The notes under the pieces were generated by a model. It worked only from the letters and a program-made list of their open reading frames with translations, ran no database searches and was not told the DNA's origin. A DNA stretch of 64,000 nt from Vibrio sinensis (GTDB lineage Bacteria > Pseudomonadota > Gammaproteobacteria > Enterobacterales > Vibrionaceae), in contig NZ_QVMU01000002.1 of NCBI RefSeq assembly GCF_003605645.1, positions 248,001-312,000 of the forward strand, in the 5' to 3' direction. The translations under genes were made by a program, and so were the position numbers. Positions 56,480 to 64,000 of the stretch are shown here, in pieces (position 1 is the first letter of the stretch; the number at the start of each line of letters is the position of its first letter).

Positions 56480-57496
56480 ATGAACAAAACTCTGATTGCT
56501 CTAGCAGTATCAGCTGCTGCAATGGCTTCTGGCGCAAACGCGGCTGAACTATACAACCAAGATGGTACTACGCTAGACATGGGTGGTCGCGCAGAAGCTC
56601 GTCTATCTCTAAAAGATGGCAAAGCTGAAGACAAAACTCGTGTACGTCTAAACTTCCTAGGTAAAACTCAAATCACTGACGGTCTATACGGTGTTGGCTT
56701 CTACGAAGGTGAATTTGTTACTAACCCTACAACTATTAAAGGTTTAGACGGTAAAGAAACAACATTTGATTCTCTTGATAACCGTTATGCATACGCTGGA
56801 CTTGGCGGTGCATTTGGTGAAATCACTTACGGTAAAAACGACGGTGCACTAGGCGTAATCACTGACTTCACTGATATCATGGCTTACGCAGGCAACACTG
56901 CAGCAGATAAAATTGCAGTTGCTGACCGTACTGATAACATGATTTCGTACAAAGGCCAATTTGCTGACCTAGGTGTTAAAGCAAGCTACCGTTTCGCAGA
57001 CCGAACTGATAACAAAACAACTGGTGGCTATTCTGACGACAAACAAGACGGTTACTCACTATCTGCTATCTATGCACTAGGTGATACTGGTGCTCGCGTT
57101 GGTGCGGGTTACGCAGATCAAGATCAAGCAAACGAATACATGTTGTCTGCTTCTTATGCATTCAGCGATGTTTACTTCGCGGGTGTATTTACTGATGGTC
57201 AACTACAAGACAACAATGGTGACTACACAGGTTATGAACTAGCAGCAGCTTACACGCTAGGTCAAACTGTATTCACATCTACGTACAACAATGCTGAAAC
57301 TAACAAAGCAACATCTGCAGACAACTTTGCAATTGATGCTTCTTACTACTTCAAGCCAAACTTCCGTGGTTACGTTTCATACAACTTTAACCTAATCAGC
57401 ACTGGTGATGATCTAGGTAAAGCTGGCGGCAACGTTAAAGCAACTAAAGCTGATGCTGAAGATGAGCTAGCATTTGGTCTACGTTACGACTTCTAA
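56480..57496 (+). CDS. ompU: OmpU-type major outer-membrane porin
   Basis: Trimeric general porin. The 338 residues have a 21-residue Sec signal (NKTLIALAVSAAAMASGANA), then alternating beta strands typical of the 16-stranded Gram-negative porin fold (GLYGVGFYEGEFVTN, GALGVITDFTDIMAYAG in the L3 constriction area) and the C-terminal FGLRYDF, with the terminal Phe used by the Bam machinery. Placement between greA and dacB matches ompU in V. cholerae. In that species it is ToxR-activated; the same control is inferred here. Confidence 0.9.
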   Translation: MNKTLIALAVSAAAMASGANAAELYNQDGTTLDMGGRAEARLSLKDGKAEDKTRVRLNFLGKTQITDGLYGVGFYEGEFVTNPTTIKGLDGKETTFDSLDNRYAYAGLGGAFGEITYGKNDGALGVITDFTDIMAYAGNTAADKIAVADRTDNMISYKGQFADLGVKASYRFADRTDNKTTGGYSDDKQDGYSLSAIYALGDTGARVGAGYADQDQANEYMLSASYAFSDVYFAGVFTDGQLQDNNGDYTGYELAAAYTLGQTVFTSTYNNAETNKATSADNFAIDASYYFKPNFRGYVSYNFNLISTGDDLGKAGGNVKATKADAEDELAFGLRYDF

Positions 57497-57534
57497 TTTT
57501 CGCCACTAGACTTAATGTCTGTCGAAAATATAAG

Positions 57535-57564
57535 ACACCCGCTAAACTAGCGGGTGTTTTTTTT
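57535..57564 (+). terminator. Terminator of ompU
   Basis: Ten-bp stem ACACCCGCTA / TAGCGGGTGT with a three-base loop and a run of eight T residues, about 40 bases after ompU. Confidence 0.93.
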
Positions 57565-57612
57565 ACTCGTTATACTCAATTCATCACCCATCAAACCGAG
57601 TCTCCAAACACT

Positions 57613-59082
57613 ATGTTGTTGCGAAACACTCCGTTATTACATCGTTCCTCATCATTGCGTATTCTGCTGTTACTCATCGTGAGTCTTTTATCTACGACCT
57701 CTCAAGCTTATTCACCAATCGATGAGTTGCCTTACGGAAGCCGCACATCAGTGGTAATCGAAAGTTTAGCCAGCAACAAAGTGCTCGAATCCACCCCAAA
57801 CCGTGAGCAGTTTTTCCCTCCCGCCAGTACGCTAAAATTGGTCACTGCGCTAGCGGCAAAACTTGAACTCGGCAATGATTTCTCATTTCAAACCAAACTG
57901 TTGAGATCGGGCAATGACCTCGTCATTCAATTTGATGGCGACCCAACCCTCACAACTCAAGATCTGAGCAATTTACTAAAACTAGCCCGACAGCAATTAG
58001 GTAACACGATTGAGGGTGATCTGTGGTTAGATGTCAGTGCTTTCAATGGCTACGACCGCGCTATCGGCTGGCCTTGGGATATTTTAGGTGTTTGCTATAG
58101 TGCCCCATCTTCTGCCATTACCTTGGATGGCAACTGCATACAAGCGGCGATTTATACCCAAACTGATGGCACCACTCGCGTTAATGTTCCTCAACACTAC
58201 CCTGTGTATGTGACAACAGAGGCGAAAACCGTATCGAAAATTGAACGAGAAAGTACTCGCTGTGATTTAGAACTCATCCCATCGCAGGACAACCACTATC
58301 AACTCTCCGGTTGCTTACAAGAACGCAGCAAACCCTTGCCACTCAAATTTGCCGTTCAAAACCCAAATCTATATGCGCAGCGTGTTATTAGCAGCCAGCT
58401 TTCACAACTGAACATAAAACTATTAGGTCAAATTAGAATTGGCACGCCAAATCAGCAAAAAAGTCAGCAAAAAATGACCCAACTTGCAACGCACCAATCT
58501 GCAAAGCTTCCTGAGCTGCTAGATTTGATGCTCAAACGTTCGGATAACCTCATTGCAGATAACCTCACCAAAACAATTGGTCGAGAGTTCTTTCATCAGG
58601 CAGGTAACTTCACTAATGGTACGGAAGCGATCAAGCAAATCATCTTATCCAATACCGGAGTTAATATTAGCCACAGTAAAATGGTGGATGGTTCAGGTTT
58701 ATCTCGCAATAACCGTTTTACCAATAAAGATATGGCAGCAATTCTTCGCTACATCTGGCGTAATGACCAAACACTCCAGCTAATTAAGCTAATGCCGACC
58801 GCAGGAACAGATGGCACACTCAAATATCGCAGTAGCATGCGAAAGCCGCCAATAAAAGGTAAGATCATAGCAAAAAGTGGGTCACTTTATGGAAGCTACA
58901 ACATGGCGGGGTACGGTCTGAACACTAACGGACAACCGAGCACCTTGTTCGTGCAATATGTCGCTGATTATCATCCAGAAAAAAGAAGCGACCGCCCTGC
59001 GACAGTCGCTCCTATCACTGCATTTGAAACCTTGTTTTATCAAGATATCGTGCGATTTAGTCAAGCAATCCCTAAGAAGTGA
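57613..59082 (+). CDS. dacB: DacB (PBP4), D-alanyl-D-alanine carboxypeptidase/endopeptidase
   Basis: Periplasmic class C penicillin-binding protein that trims pentapeptides and cuts cross-links. The 489 residues have a signal peptide (SLRILLLLIVSLLSTTSQA), then the catalytic SxxK at Ser72-Lys75 (PPASTLKLVTAL), an inserted domain, the SxN motif SDN (KRSDNLIADNLTK) and the KTG-type motif KSGSLYGSYNMAGY. Its last 22 bases overlap the end of the convergent MgtE-family gene. Confidence 0.95.
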   Translation: MLLRNTPLLHRSSSLRILLLLIVSLLSTTSQAYSPIDELPYGSRTSVVIESLASNKVLESTPNREQFFPPASTLKLVTALAAKLELGNDFSFQTKLLRSGNDLVIQFDGDPTLTTQDLSNLLKLARQQLGNTIEGDLWLDVSAFNGYDRAIGWPWDILGVCYSAPSSAITLDGNCIQAAIYTQTDGTTRVNVPQHYPVYVTTEAKTVSKIERESTRCDLELIPSQDNHYQLSGCLQERSKPLPLKFAVQNPNLYAQRVISSQLSQLNIKLLGQIRIGTPNQQKSQQKMTQLATHQSAKLPELLDLMLKRSDNLIADNLTKTIGREFFHQAGNFTNGTEAIKQIILSNTGVNISHSKMVDGSGLSRNNRFTNKDMAAILRYIWRNDQTLQLIKLMPTAGTDGTLKYRSSMRKPPIKGKIIAKSGSLYGSYNMAGYGLNTNGQPSTLFVQYVADYHPEKRSDRPATVAPITAFETLFYQDIVRFSQAIPKK

Positions 59083-59906
59083 TTGGCGACAGAAAAATAA
59101 ATCCACATTCCTGATATGTCCACAATCGAAGCTAAAACTGGGCTCACCAAAACGGCGGGGTCCAGTTTAAATACCCGAGCTAGTATCGGTAGCAATCCAC
59201 CCAATGTGGTGGAAATTGTCACTTGAATAAACAAGGCGACAGCAATCGACAGTGCGATGGTATTAATATCGAACCCACCCAGTGACGATGGATCGCTGAA
59301 ATAAAGCACTCGCCCAATAATGACTAATGCGATAGCAAAAGCGAGGCACAATGCGATTCGACTCTCTTTCCAAAAAACCGCCATCCATTGTCTTTTTTTC
59401 AACTCTCCAGTCGCCAAAGCTCGAATCACTAAGGTTGCAGCTTGCGTCCCTGTATTTCCTCCAGCAGCAGCGATCACCGGCATATATATCGCCAACAAGA
59501 CTAACTGACTCAATGTATCTTCATATTGAGCAATGATCAGCCCAGAAACGATACCAAGTAGTGCAAGACCAATGATCCAACCTATCCGTTGCTTAACATG
59601 CTCAAATACTGTGGTCGACAAATAACTTTTCGCCAACTCCGCTTCCGAATGGATAAATCCTAATCGATGGGCGTAGTGGCGTGCACGTTTGTCATAGCCC
59701 TTGCTTTCCAATTGCGAGATCAATTGTTGTACATACCCCACAGAACAGTGATGCAAAATCGCGACTGCTTCTTCAATGGGCATCACGGTTAGCAGGTGTA
59801 CTTGCTGCTCGCTATCGTATTTCAAAAAGGCATTACGTGCAGCCCCGATCTCTTCTTGAGAAAAGGCAGGGGTATTTTCAATAAATGTATTGTTCATTAC
59901 CGTCAT
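59061..59906 (-). CDS. MgtE-family divalent cation (magnesium) transporter without CBS domains
   Basis: Predicted Mg2+ or related cation channel/transporter of the inner membrane. From the ATG at 59906 (GGGAG eight bases upstream) it has about 281 residues, against roughly 450 for full MgtE. A short N-terminal helical domain (to about 105) is followed directly by five membrane helices. The MgtE signature PVIAAAGGNTGTQAATLVIR and the TM5 motif DPAVLVSP...SIVDISGMWIYF, with its conserved Asp, are intact. The CBS pair that gates classic MgtE is absent, so Mg control may be at the RNA level: its leader has a short ORF and a terminator-like hairpin. Confidence 0.85.
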   Translation of the reverse strand: MTVMNNTFIENTPAFSQEEIGAARNAFLKYDSEQQVHLLTVMPIEEAVAILHHCSVGYVQQLISQLESKGYDKRARHYAHRLGFIHSEAELAKSYLSTTVFEHVKQRIGWIIGLALLGIVSGLIIAQYEDTLSQLVLLAIYMPVIAAAGGNTGTQAATLVIRALATGELKKRQWMAVFWKESRIALCLAFAIALVIIGRVLYFSDPSSLGGFDINTIALSIAVALFIQVTISTTLGGLLPILARVFKLDPAVLVSPVLASIVDISGMWIYFSVANHFLGIA

Positions 59907-60000
59907 GGCGAATCTCCCGATTGGCAATAGGTAACGACCATCGAGTTACGACACAAACAAACCATGTTGCTGTGTAATAACTGAAATCTAGAAATGAGGA

Positions 60001-60032
60001 GAAAAACAAGGGATGGTGAAAGACACCCTACC
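60001..60032 (-). terminator. Terminator-like hairpin (possible attenuator) ahead of the MgtE-family gene
   Basis: Minus strand GGTAGGGTG-TCTTT-CACCATCCC, seven of nine pairs formed, followed by TTGTTTTT. It lies between the short leader ORF and the transporter start, where termination would be conditional. Confidence 0.45.
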
Positions 60033-60069
60033 GATTAGGCAGAGCAAAGAATGACAATACCGAAATCAG

Positions 60070-60114
60070 CTATTTTTCTCCCTTAATACTAGGGGGATGG
60101 TCGATATTGTTCAT
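60070..60114 (-). CDS. Putative 14-residue leader peptide MNNIDHPPSIKGEK
   Basis: An ATG-TAG frame with a strong GGAG six bases ahead of the ATG (60121-60124). The peptide MNNIDHPPSIKGEK has Asp, His and two consecutive Pro early in the chain. Proline-rich or acidic early codons in the E. coli/Salmonella mgtL leader make translation fail at low Mg2+ and so switch on the transporter gene; this ORF is a candidate for the same logic in front of an MgtE-type gene. That link is inference. Confidence 0.5.
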   Translation of the reverse strand: MNNIDHPPSIKGEK

Positions 60115-60152
60115 AAAAATCTCCGATATACTGCTCATTTGGCAGCGCTAAA

Positions 60153-60160
60153 ATGATAGC
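60153..60160 (-). promoter_or_regulatory. Extended -10 element for the MgtE-family leader
   Basis: Minus strand TGCTATCAT fits an extended -10; the -35 region is poor. It would start a leader transcript about 30 bases before the short ORF. Confidence 0.4.
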
Positions 60161-60306
60161 AAAATCTTCGCCGTAATTCCGACTATTTTTCAGCTAATTT
60201 GTCAGTTCAAAGCAAAGATTTTAACGCGGTTCAATAGACATGAAGAAATCGACAAGCTCTCGGCTAATCAGATTAATGTGGTATAGCGTTTCTTGGATTT
60301 GGGTAT

Positions 60307-60330
60307 AAAAAAAGCGCCATTACGGCGCTT
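60307..60330 (-). terminator. Terminator of tyrS
   Basis: Seven-bp GC-rich stem AAGCGCC / GGCGCTT with a five-base loop and a T-run on the minus strand, about 20 bases past the tyrS stop. Confidence 0.85.
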
Positions 60331-60350
60331 CGTTTTCATTTCTGAGGTAA

Positions 60351-61538
60351 TTACTTGATCGTAATACGAGCAAATTTACGCTTACCAACTTGGAACACAT
60401 AAGTGCCCGCTTCTGGCGCAAATTTCGCGTCTTCGATTTTCGCACCTTCCATCTTAGCCGCGCCTTGTTTAACCATACGCATTGCATCAGATGTTGACGC
60501 ACATAGACCTGTCTCTTTTAACAAGTTGCTTACTGGTAAACCTGCTTCGAATTCAAACTCAGGCATTTCATCTGGAATTTGATTCTTAGCAAAACGGTTA
60601 ATGAACTCTTGCTCAGCTGCTTCAGCGTCTGCTTCTGAGTGGAAACGTGCAATGATCTCTTTCGCAAGAAGAATCTTGATATCACGAGGGTTTTTACCCG
60701 CTTCGATATCAGCTTTGAACTGTGCCACTTCCTCTAATGGGCGGAACGACAACAATTCATAGTAGCTCCACATCAATTCATCAGAAATCGACATGATTTT
60801 ACCAAACATTTCGCTTGGTGCTTCACTGATACCAATATAGTTGTGTGCTGACTTAGACATTTTCTTAACGCCATCAAGGCCGACAAGAAGAGGCATCATC
60901 AATACAACTTGTGGTTTTTGACCTGCTGATTTTTGCAGTTCACGACCCATTAGCAAATTGAATTTTTGGTCAGTACCGCCAAGTTCAACATCGCTTTGCA
61001 GCGCAACAGAGTCATGACCTTGAAGTAGCGGGTACATGAATTCGTGAATTGCAATTGGTTGGCCACCAGCATAACGCTTTTTAAAATCATCACGCTCAAG
61101 CATACGAGCTACTGTTTGGTTTGATGCTAAACGGATCATCCCCTCAGCACCAAGCTCAGATAACCACTCAGAGTTAAAGCGAATTTCAGTTTTCGCTGGA
61201 TCTAAGATTTTAAATACTTGCTCTTTATACGTTTCCGCATTCTTCAATACGTCTTCGCGGCTTAGCGGTGGACGTGTTGTGTTCTTGCCTGATGGGTCAC
61301 CAACCATAGCGGTGAAATCACCGATAAGGAAAGTCACTTCATGGCCAAGCTCTTGGAAAGCGCGTAATTTGTTAAAAATAACAGTGTGACCCAGATGGAT
61401 ATCTGGCGCTGTTGGATCGGCACCAAGTTTAATGCGAAGAGGACGACCCTCTTTTAGTTTCGCAATCAACTCTTCTTCTGGAATCAGCTCTTCGACACCG
61501 CGCTTAATCTCTGCTAGTGCAGCTTCAATGCTCGCCAT
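60351..61538 (-). CDS. tyrS: Tyrosyl-tRNA synthetase
   Basis: Class I synthetase charging tRNA-Tyr. The 395 residues correspond to the shorter bacterial TyrRS type rather than the 424-residue E. coli TyrS. The HIGH-type motif is [13 protein letters not shown] near residues 46-58, the KMSKS motif is KKMSKSAHN near 228-236, and a C-terminal S4 domain ([19 protein letters not shown]) ends the protein. Divergent from the M23 peptidase gene. Confidence 0.97.
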   Translation of the reverse strand: MASIEAALAEIKRGVEELIPEEELIAKLKEGRPLRIKLGADPTAPDIHLGHTVIFNKLRAFQELGHEVTFLIGDFTAMVGDPSGKNTTRPPLSREDVLKNAETYKEQVFKILDPAKTEIRFNSEWLSELGAEGMIRLASNQTVARMLERDDFKKRYAGGQPIAIHEFMYPLLQGHDSVALQSDVELGGTDQKFNLLMGRELQKSAGQKPQVVLMMPLLVGLDGVKKMSKSAHNYIGISEAPSEMFGKIMSISDELMWSYYELLSFRPLEEVAQFKADIEAGKNPRDIKILLAKEIIARFHSEADAEAAEQEFINRFAKNQIPDEMPEFEFEAGLPVSNLLKETGLCASTSDAMRMVKQGAAKMEGAKIEDAKFAPEAGTYVFQVGKRKFARITIK

Positions 61539-61665
61539 TCTTGTTCACTCCCACAGATTTGGCAAAAAATTCATGATTTGCCATATTACTTGAATAGCGA
61601 TGCTTTTTGAAACCAGTTAGACTATTCGATTAGTATTTTTATTCTTTTTTTACTACGGACATAAG

Positions 61666-62952
61666 ATGTTCACGATTTTCGCTCGACTCCCAAGGATTCA
61701 CCGAGCTCTGATTATTTTCTTTGTTGTTCTAATATTCATAGCCATTTTGCTCCCAGAACCAAAACAATTGGCGCCCAACAAGACTCTATATCAAGTTGGT
61801 CAATCCTATGATGTTGCTATCGCGCCAGAGAAACTCATCAGTGATGACTATGAACCTTCTACGGCAGTATTGCGCTGGGACAAGCAAACCGTGGGATCTG
61901 GTGACAGTGCTGCGCTATTATTCCAGCGAGCAGGCCTTTCCTCTCGAACCTTGTACGAACTCACAACCAGTAGCAAAGCAATTCAACAACAGCTCACCAA
62001 TATCAGACCCGGTGATAGTTTTGTTTTCGGTTTTAATTCTGAAAATGAGCTGACGAAAATCACTCATAAGATCAATCCCTATGAAACCTTTGTCATTGAT
62101 AAAACAGCCCAAGGCTATCGCTCATCAATTGAAGAGAAAGAAATTCAATATCAATACAATTATGCTCAAGCGGATATCTCATCAAACTTTTGGAATGCTG
62201 GTATTCAAGCCGGATTAACTGCGAACCAAATAATGGAACTCGCTGGGATTTTTGGTTGGGATATCGACTTCGCTCTTGATATTCGCAAAGGTGACAGCTT
62301 CAAGATCCTCTATCAAGAGAAGATCTTTGAGGGTGAAGTGATTGGCAGAGGTAAGATTATCGCCGCCATTTTTACCAACCAAGGTGATACATTTAAAGCC
62401 ATTTTAGATGACAACACTGGTAATTATTTTGATGAAGAAGGCCGAGCGATGAAGAAAGCGTTTTTACGCTCACCGCTTGATTTTCGTCGTGTAACATCGA
62501 ACTTTAACCCAACTCGTCGCCACCCGGTGACCGGCAAGGTTCGTGCACACCGAGGTACGGATTATGCTGCTCCTGTTGGTACCCCAATTTGGGCTGCGGG
62601 TGATGGTGTTGTTCAAAAATCAGCTTACAACCAATTTAACGGCAACTATGTATTCATTAAACACAGCAATACATACATTACCAAATACTTGCACTTAACG
62701 CGTCGCTACGTGAAAACAGGCCAACGAGTTAAACAAGGGCAAACTATTGGTACACTTGGCGGAACAGGCCGAGTTACCGGGCCACATCTTCACTATGAAT
62801 TTTTGGTCAACGGCGTTCACAAAAATGCTCGAACGGTGAAGTTACCTCAATCGAAATCGTTAACAGGTAAAACCAAAGCAACGTTTATTGCTAACGCAAA
62901 AATTCGCTTAGATAACTTAGAAAAGTATGGTCGTTTACTTGCGATGCAGTAA
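61666..62952 (+). CDS. M23-family peptidoglycan endopeptidase (MepM/Shy-like)
   Basis: Membrane-anchored zinc endopeptidase predicted to cut peptide cross-links to allow wall growth. The 428 residues have one N-terminal membrane helix (ALIIFFVVLIFIAILL, about 14-29), an OapA/LysM-like middle part (about 70-250) and a C-terminal LytM domain. Metal and catalytic residues are in HRGTDYAAPVGTP and GPHLHYEFLVNG. The closest named relatives I know are E. coli MepM and the V. cholerae Shy proteins; I cannot say which Shy. The gene is divergent from tyrS. Confidence 0.9.
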   Translation: MFTIFARLPRIHRALIIFFVVLIFIAILLPEPKQLAPNKTLYQVGQSYDVAIAPEKLISDDYEPSTAVLRWDKQTVGSGDSAALLFQRAGLSSRTLYELTTSSKAIQQQLTNIRPGDSFVFGFNSENELTKITHKINPYETFVIDKTAQGYRSSIEEKEIQYQYNYAQADISSNFWNAGIQAGLTANQIMELAGIFGWDIDFALDIRKGDSFKILYQEKIFEGEVIGRGKIIAAIFTNQGDTFKAILDDNTGNYFDEEGRAMKKAFLRSPLDFRRVTSNFNPTRRHPVTGKVRAHRGTDYAAPVGTPIWAAGDGVVQKSAYNQFNGNYVFIKHSNTYITKYLHLTRRYVKTGQRVKQGQTIGTLGGTGRVTGPHLHYEFLVNGVHKNARTVKLPQSKSLTGKTKATFIANAKIRLDNLEKYGRLLAMQ

Positions 62953-62975
62953 CCACCCTACCATCACCTAATAAT

Positions 62976-63010
62976 AAAAAATGACCCGCTATTCAGCGGG
63001 TCATTTTTTT
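62976..63010. terminator. Bidirectional terminator after the M23 peptidase gene
   Basis: Stem AAAAATGACCCGCT / AGCGGGTCATTTTT around a four-base loop, with a T-run on the + side and an A-run on the other, so it can also end the convergent RND transcript. Confidence 0.9.
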
Positions 63011-63038
63011 ATACCAGATTTGTTTATCTGAACTCTGG

Positions 63039-64000
63039 TTAATTCTGCGCCTCTACTGTTATTGTTTTATTTCTACCCAGCATCAATAAGCACGGAGTCA
63101 GCACCAAGGTGAGCACCGTTGCAAACGCCAACCCACCCGCTACCGCCATCGATAGTTGTGACCACCACTGTGTACTCGGCGCACCAAATTCAATTTTCTG
63201 GTTAATCAGATCGATATTCATCTCTAATACCATAGGTAGTAGTCCCAGAATCGTCGTGACTGTTGTTAGTAAAACTGGACGTAAACGCTGCACTCCAGTT
63301 CGTAATACCGCTTCTTGTTTGGACAAGCCGCGTCGCATTAACTGGTTATAAGTGTCAATCAACACAATATTGTTGTTCACCACGATGCCCGCTAACGCTA
63401 TCACCCCAATACCAGACATGACGACGCCAAACGGTTTTTGGAAAACCAACAAACCGACAAAAACACCAACCGTTGAAAACAGTACCGCACTCAGAATAAG
63501 AAAGGCTTGGTAAAAGCTATTAAATTGAGTAATCAAAATCAGGGCCATAACAACTAAAGCGACAAGAAACGCATTTTGCAAAAACGCAGAAGAATTTTGT
63601 TGTTCTTCATTTTGCCCACGAACCTTAAATACCACACCATCGGGAAGTTTCAGTTCATTTAATGCTCGTTCAATATTTGGCAGCTCATTAGTGAGGTTAT
63701 ATCCCTCTTTCATATCCGCCATAATATTGATCACGCGATGCCCATCGATACGTCGAATCGTATCTTGCTTATGATCCGGTACGATACTAGCAAAGTTAGT
63801 GATCGGCACCATACCCGCCGCTGTTTTCACTCGCAGTTCATCAAATCGACCAATATCCCGTTTGTGTTCGGGGTAACGAACTAAAATATCGACTTCTTCT
63901 GTCGAGTCATCCGGTAAGTAATCCCCCATTTTTAAACCATTGGTAACAAACTGGACGGTATTACCGACCAATGTCGCGTCAGCAGCAAAGCGAGATGCAT
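63039..64000 (-). CDS. RND efflux pump permease subunit (C-terminal part, runs off the window)
   Basis: Inner-membrane proton-driven efflux permease. Only the last 320 or so residues are present; the frame is open to base 64000 and the apparent start at 63971 is an internal TTG. The periplasmic part reads TVQFVTNGLKMGDYLPDDST and VRGQNEEQQNSSAFLQ, followed by membrane helices VALVVMALILITQFNSFYQ, GVIALAGIVVNNNIVLIDTY (TM10 region) and LTTVTTILGLLPMVLEM, ending LTPCLLMLGRNKT. Substrate specificity cannot be read. Partner adaptor genes would be beyond the edge; TolC at 28 kb could be its exit duct. Confidence 0.93.
   Translation of the reverse strand, partial: ASRFAADATLVGNTVQFVTNGLKMGDYLPDDSTEEVDILVRYPEHKRDIGRFDELRVKTAAGMVPITNFASIVPDHKQDTIRRIDGHRVINIMADMKEGYNLTNELPNIERALNELKLPDGVVFKVRGQNEEQQNSSAFLQNAFLVALVVMALILITQFNSFYQAFLILSAVLFSTVGVFVGLLVFQKPFGVVMSGIGVIALAGIVVNNNIVLIDTYNQLMRRGLSKQEAVLRTGVQRLRPVLLTTVTTILGLLPMVLEMNIDLINQKIEFGAPSTQWWSQLSMAVAGGLAFATVLTLVLTPCLLMLGRNKTITVEAQN

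Larger units (their letters stand above)
59907..60350. other. Leader and promoter region of the MgtE-family gene
   Basis: About 444 bases between tyrS and the MgtE-family start, all on the minus-strand path. In order of transcription: tyrS terminator (60330-60307), an extended -10 TGCTATCAT (60160-60153), a short ORF (60114-60070), a terminator-like hairpin with T-rich tail (60032-60001), then about 95 bases to the start codon. I see no match to the M-box riboswitch core. Confidence 0.55.

Noticed and set aside
59907..60350. M-box (ykoK) magnesium riboswitch
   Set aside because: I looked for the conserved M-box core on the minus strand and found no match; the short ORF plus hairpin is a better reading.
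63039..63971. Complete small RND-like gene starting at 63971
   Set aside because: The start is an internal TTG; the frame stays open to the window edge with typical RND sequence, so it is the end of a larger gene.

Overview
The window is a 64 kb piece of a gammaproteobacterial main chromosome, almost certainly a Vibrio. The evidence is the E. coli-like order of many housekeeping blocks, an OmpU-type porin next to greA and dacB, petABC placed between rplM-rpsI and sspAB, and moderate-to-low GC coding. I cannot name the species. It is core genome: I see no insertion sequence, prophage, integron or CRISPR array. Two genes run off the ends (mraY at the left, an RND pump at the right).

Layout. 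1-6.3 kb: the start of the division and cell-wall cluster on the minus strand (rsmH, ftsL, ftsI, murE, murF, mraY), with overlapping ATGA junctions and no mraZ. 6.45-6.86 kb: RNase P RNA. 6.95-11.2 kb: rsmI, divergent from lpoA-yraN-diaA-dolP. 11.3-16.3 kb: sspB-sspA, the cytochrome bc1 genes petC-petB-petA, and rpsI-rplM. 16.5-21 kb: zapE, divergent from zapG-degQ-degS. 21-28 kb: parC-parE, yqiA, cpdA, yqiB and nudF, divergent from tolC. 29.8-35.5 kb: a small lipoprotein, arcB, a PAS-GGDEF diguanylate cyclase and yhcC. 36-42 kb: gltB-gltD behind a long, hairpin-rich leader. 42.8-54.9 kb: truB-rbfA-infB-nusA-rimP, tRNA-fMet and tRNA-Leu, secG, glmM-folP-ftsH and rlmE, all on the minus strand, with yhbY divergent. 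55.4-64 kb: greA, ompU, dacB, a short MgtE-family transporter, tyrS, an M23 endopeptidase and the end of an RND pump.

How the genes fit together. Much of the window builds or guards the envelope: peptidoglycan precursors and synthesis (murE, murF, mraY, ftsI, glmM, lpoA), remodelling (dacB, M23 peptidase), the outer membrane (dolP, tolC, ompU) and periplasmic quality control (degQ, degS). A second theme is RNA and translation (rnpB, rsmH, rsmI, rplM, rpsI, infB, nusA, rimP, rbfA, truB, tRNAs, tyrS, greA). A third is respiratory and nitrogen metabolism (petABC, arcB, gltBD).

The most interesting unexplained material is in leaders rather than in proteins. The MgtE-family gene is preceded by a well-initiated 14-codon ORF (MNNIDHPPSIKGEK) and a terminator-like hairpin, resembling proline-codon magnesium attenuators. 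gltB has about 320 nt of leader with at least six hairpins, some mutually exclusive. sspA, folP and rimP each have an intrinsic terminator between promoter or upstream gene and the start codon. ArcB keeps redox Cys180 but has Tyr where E. coli has Cys241.
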